Source: an uncultured Marinilabiliaceae bacterium
Lineage (GTDB): Bacteria > Bacteroidota > Bacteroidia > Bacteroidales > Marinilabiliaceae
Assembly (NCBI GenBank): GCA_905235955.1
Contig: CAJONN010000134.1
Coordinates: 1-5,440 of the forward strand
Reading direction: 5' to 3'
Length of the DNA stretch: 5,440 bases
Positions 4,655 through 5,440 of this stretch are shown piece after piece. A program made the translations under genes and the position numbers. The notes under the pieces were generated by a model. The model was not told the DNA's origin and did not search any database. It saw only the letters and a list, made by a program, of their open reading frames with translations. The first letter of the stretch is position 1; every line of letters begins with the position of its first letter.

Positions 4655-5440
4655 TATAGTTTGCAACCTTCAATGTTGGTAAGTGTTGCACCACTTAGGT
4701 TTATGCTTGGCGCTTTTACTCCGTTGTCAAGGGCTTCATTGCCACAATAGACGTATGCTTCGTCCCACAACCCACTATCGATAAACATCTGTAGTGTTGT
4801 TCGCCCACCCTCTACTATTACTGACTGTAAGCCCATCTGATAAAGTTGTGTTGCTACATCGGCTGCGCTCTGATGTCCGCTGATGAGTGTGAGAGGTTTG
4901 CCATCAGTGCAAACTGTAGATGTGGGCGGAATACCATTGTTGCCAGTAAGTACAATGCGCATAGGGTCAGAGCCTGCAAAATAGCGTGTAGTGAGGCTCG
5001 GATTGTCGCGCCTAATAGTTTCTGCACCTACCAATATAGCTTGCTCTTGTGCGCGTTGGCGATGCACAAGTAGTCGGCAAGCATCGTTGCTGAGCCAAGG
5101 AGCTGGAGCTGAAGCATCTCGCACAGAGTCGATAAAGCCATCGGCAGATTGAGCCCATTTTAAGATGATGTATGGGCGATGTTTTTCATGAAAAGTAAAA
5201 AATCGTTTGTTGAGTTCCCGACATTCATCTTCCAACACACCTACTGTAACGTCGATGCCTGCATTGCGCAACATCTCGATGCCACGTCCTGACACTTCTG
5301 AAAACGAATCGACACAACCTACTACAACACGCGGTATGCCCATATCGATGATAAGCTTGGCACATGGAGGCGTTTTGCCATAGTGCGAACAAGGCTCTAA
5401 ACTGACGTAGATGGTCGACTCTTTGAGCAGTTCTTTGTTG
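4636..5440 (-). CDS. ribD: Bifunctional riboflavin synthesis deaminase/reductase RibD (5' end outside the window)
   Basis: RibD deaminates 2,5-diamino-6-ribosylamino-4(3H)-pyrimidinone 5'-phosphate and then reduces the ribosyl side chain with NADPH, in cytoplasmic riboflavin synthesis. The window shows 267 residues. Reading continues in frame upstream of the first ATG (5343) to the window edge, so the gene is cut by the window and not truncated. Visible residues 11-26 (YVSLEPCSHYGKTPPC) hold the two zinc-binding cysteines of the deaminase, Cys17 and Cys26. By comparison with E. coli RibD about 58 residues are missing, including the HAE zinc/catalytic motif. SGRGIEMLRNAGI (50-62) ends the deaminase. 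The reductase begins near RPYIILKWAQSADGFI (89-104) and includes VGAETIRRDNPSLTTR (137-152) and the VEGG motif (209-212). The estimated full length, about 325 residues, is somewhat shorter than E. coli's 367. A possible terminator overlaps the stop codon. Confidence 0.95.
   Translation of the reverse strand, partial: NKELLKESTIYVSLEPCSHYGKTPPCAKLIIDMGIPRVVVGCVDSFSEVSGRGIEMLRNAGIDVTVGVLEDECRELNKRFFTFHEKHRPYIILKWAQSADGFIDSVRDASAPAPWLSNDACRLLVHRQRAQEQAILVGAETIRRDNPSLTTRYFAGSDPMRIVLTGNNGIPPTSTVCTDGKPLTLISGHQSAADVATQLYQMGLQSVIVEGGRTTLQMFIDSGLWDEAYVYCGNEALDNGVKAPSINLSGATLTNIEGCKLYNIRAH

Noticed and set aside
4636..5343. ribD as a complete 235-residue gene or a truncated reductase
   Set aside because: The frame stays open from 5343 to the window edge and encodes the zinc-binding PCSHYGKTPPC, so the real start is outside the window.

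Overview
The window looks like ordinary chromosome of a member of the Bacteroidota, most likely Bacteroidales. The evidence is a secreted TonB C-terminal-domain protein of the type common in that phylum, a BspA-like leucine-rich-repeat protein, a secreted CotH-family protein ending in a Bacteroidetes-style DLSG...RGVYI tail, A-rich leaders without clear Shine-Dalgarno sites, and a promoter that matches the Bacteroides consensus exactly (TTTG-N19-TATTTTTG). The standard genetic code fits all the genes. No rRNA, tRNA, CRISPR array, transposase or phage gene is visible.

Layout. Bases 1-420 hold no credible gene. Bases 41-148 carry an array of CGCTYCGCT-like units interleaved with two nested inverted repeats, which resembles an interspersed repetitive element. 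A probable promoter lies at 312-343. Two genes follow on the plus strand: a small exported TonB C-terminal-domain protein (421-828) and a 635-residue exported CotH-family protein (885-2792). The CotH-family protein has an Ig-like N-terminal domain, a CotH kinase-like core, one InlB/Flg_new-type repeat and a possible sorting tail. Its codons 4-7 contain a run of nine C, a candidate phase-variation switch.

The remaining genes are on the minus strand and converge on the CotH gene with only 2 bp between stop codons. Read in their own direction they are ribD (riboflavin synthesis; its 5' end lies beyond base 5440), then a membrane-anchored TylF-like methyltransferase relative with a degraded cofactor loop (4566-3835), then a BspA-like LRR protein (3838-2795). 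The last two overlap by 4 bp (ATGA) and are probably translationally coupled. They have their own promoter, whose -33 element lies in the T-run of a possible ribD terminator.

How the genes fit together. ribD is housekeeping and looks unrelated to the rest. The other four encode predicted exported or membrane-attached proteins, so the region reads as a small envelope/surface locus next to a housekeeping gene. The sequence does not show a known pathway linking them. The most testable observations are the C9 tract, the degraded methyltransferase site coupled to an exported LRR protein, and the repeat structure at the left edge.
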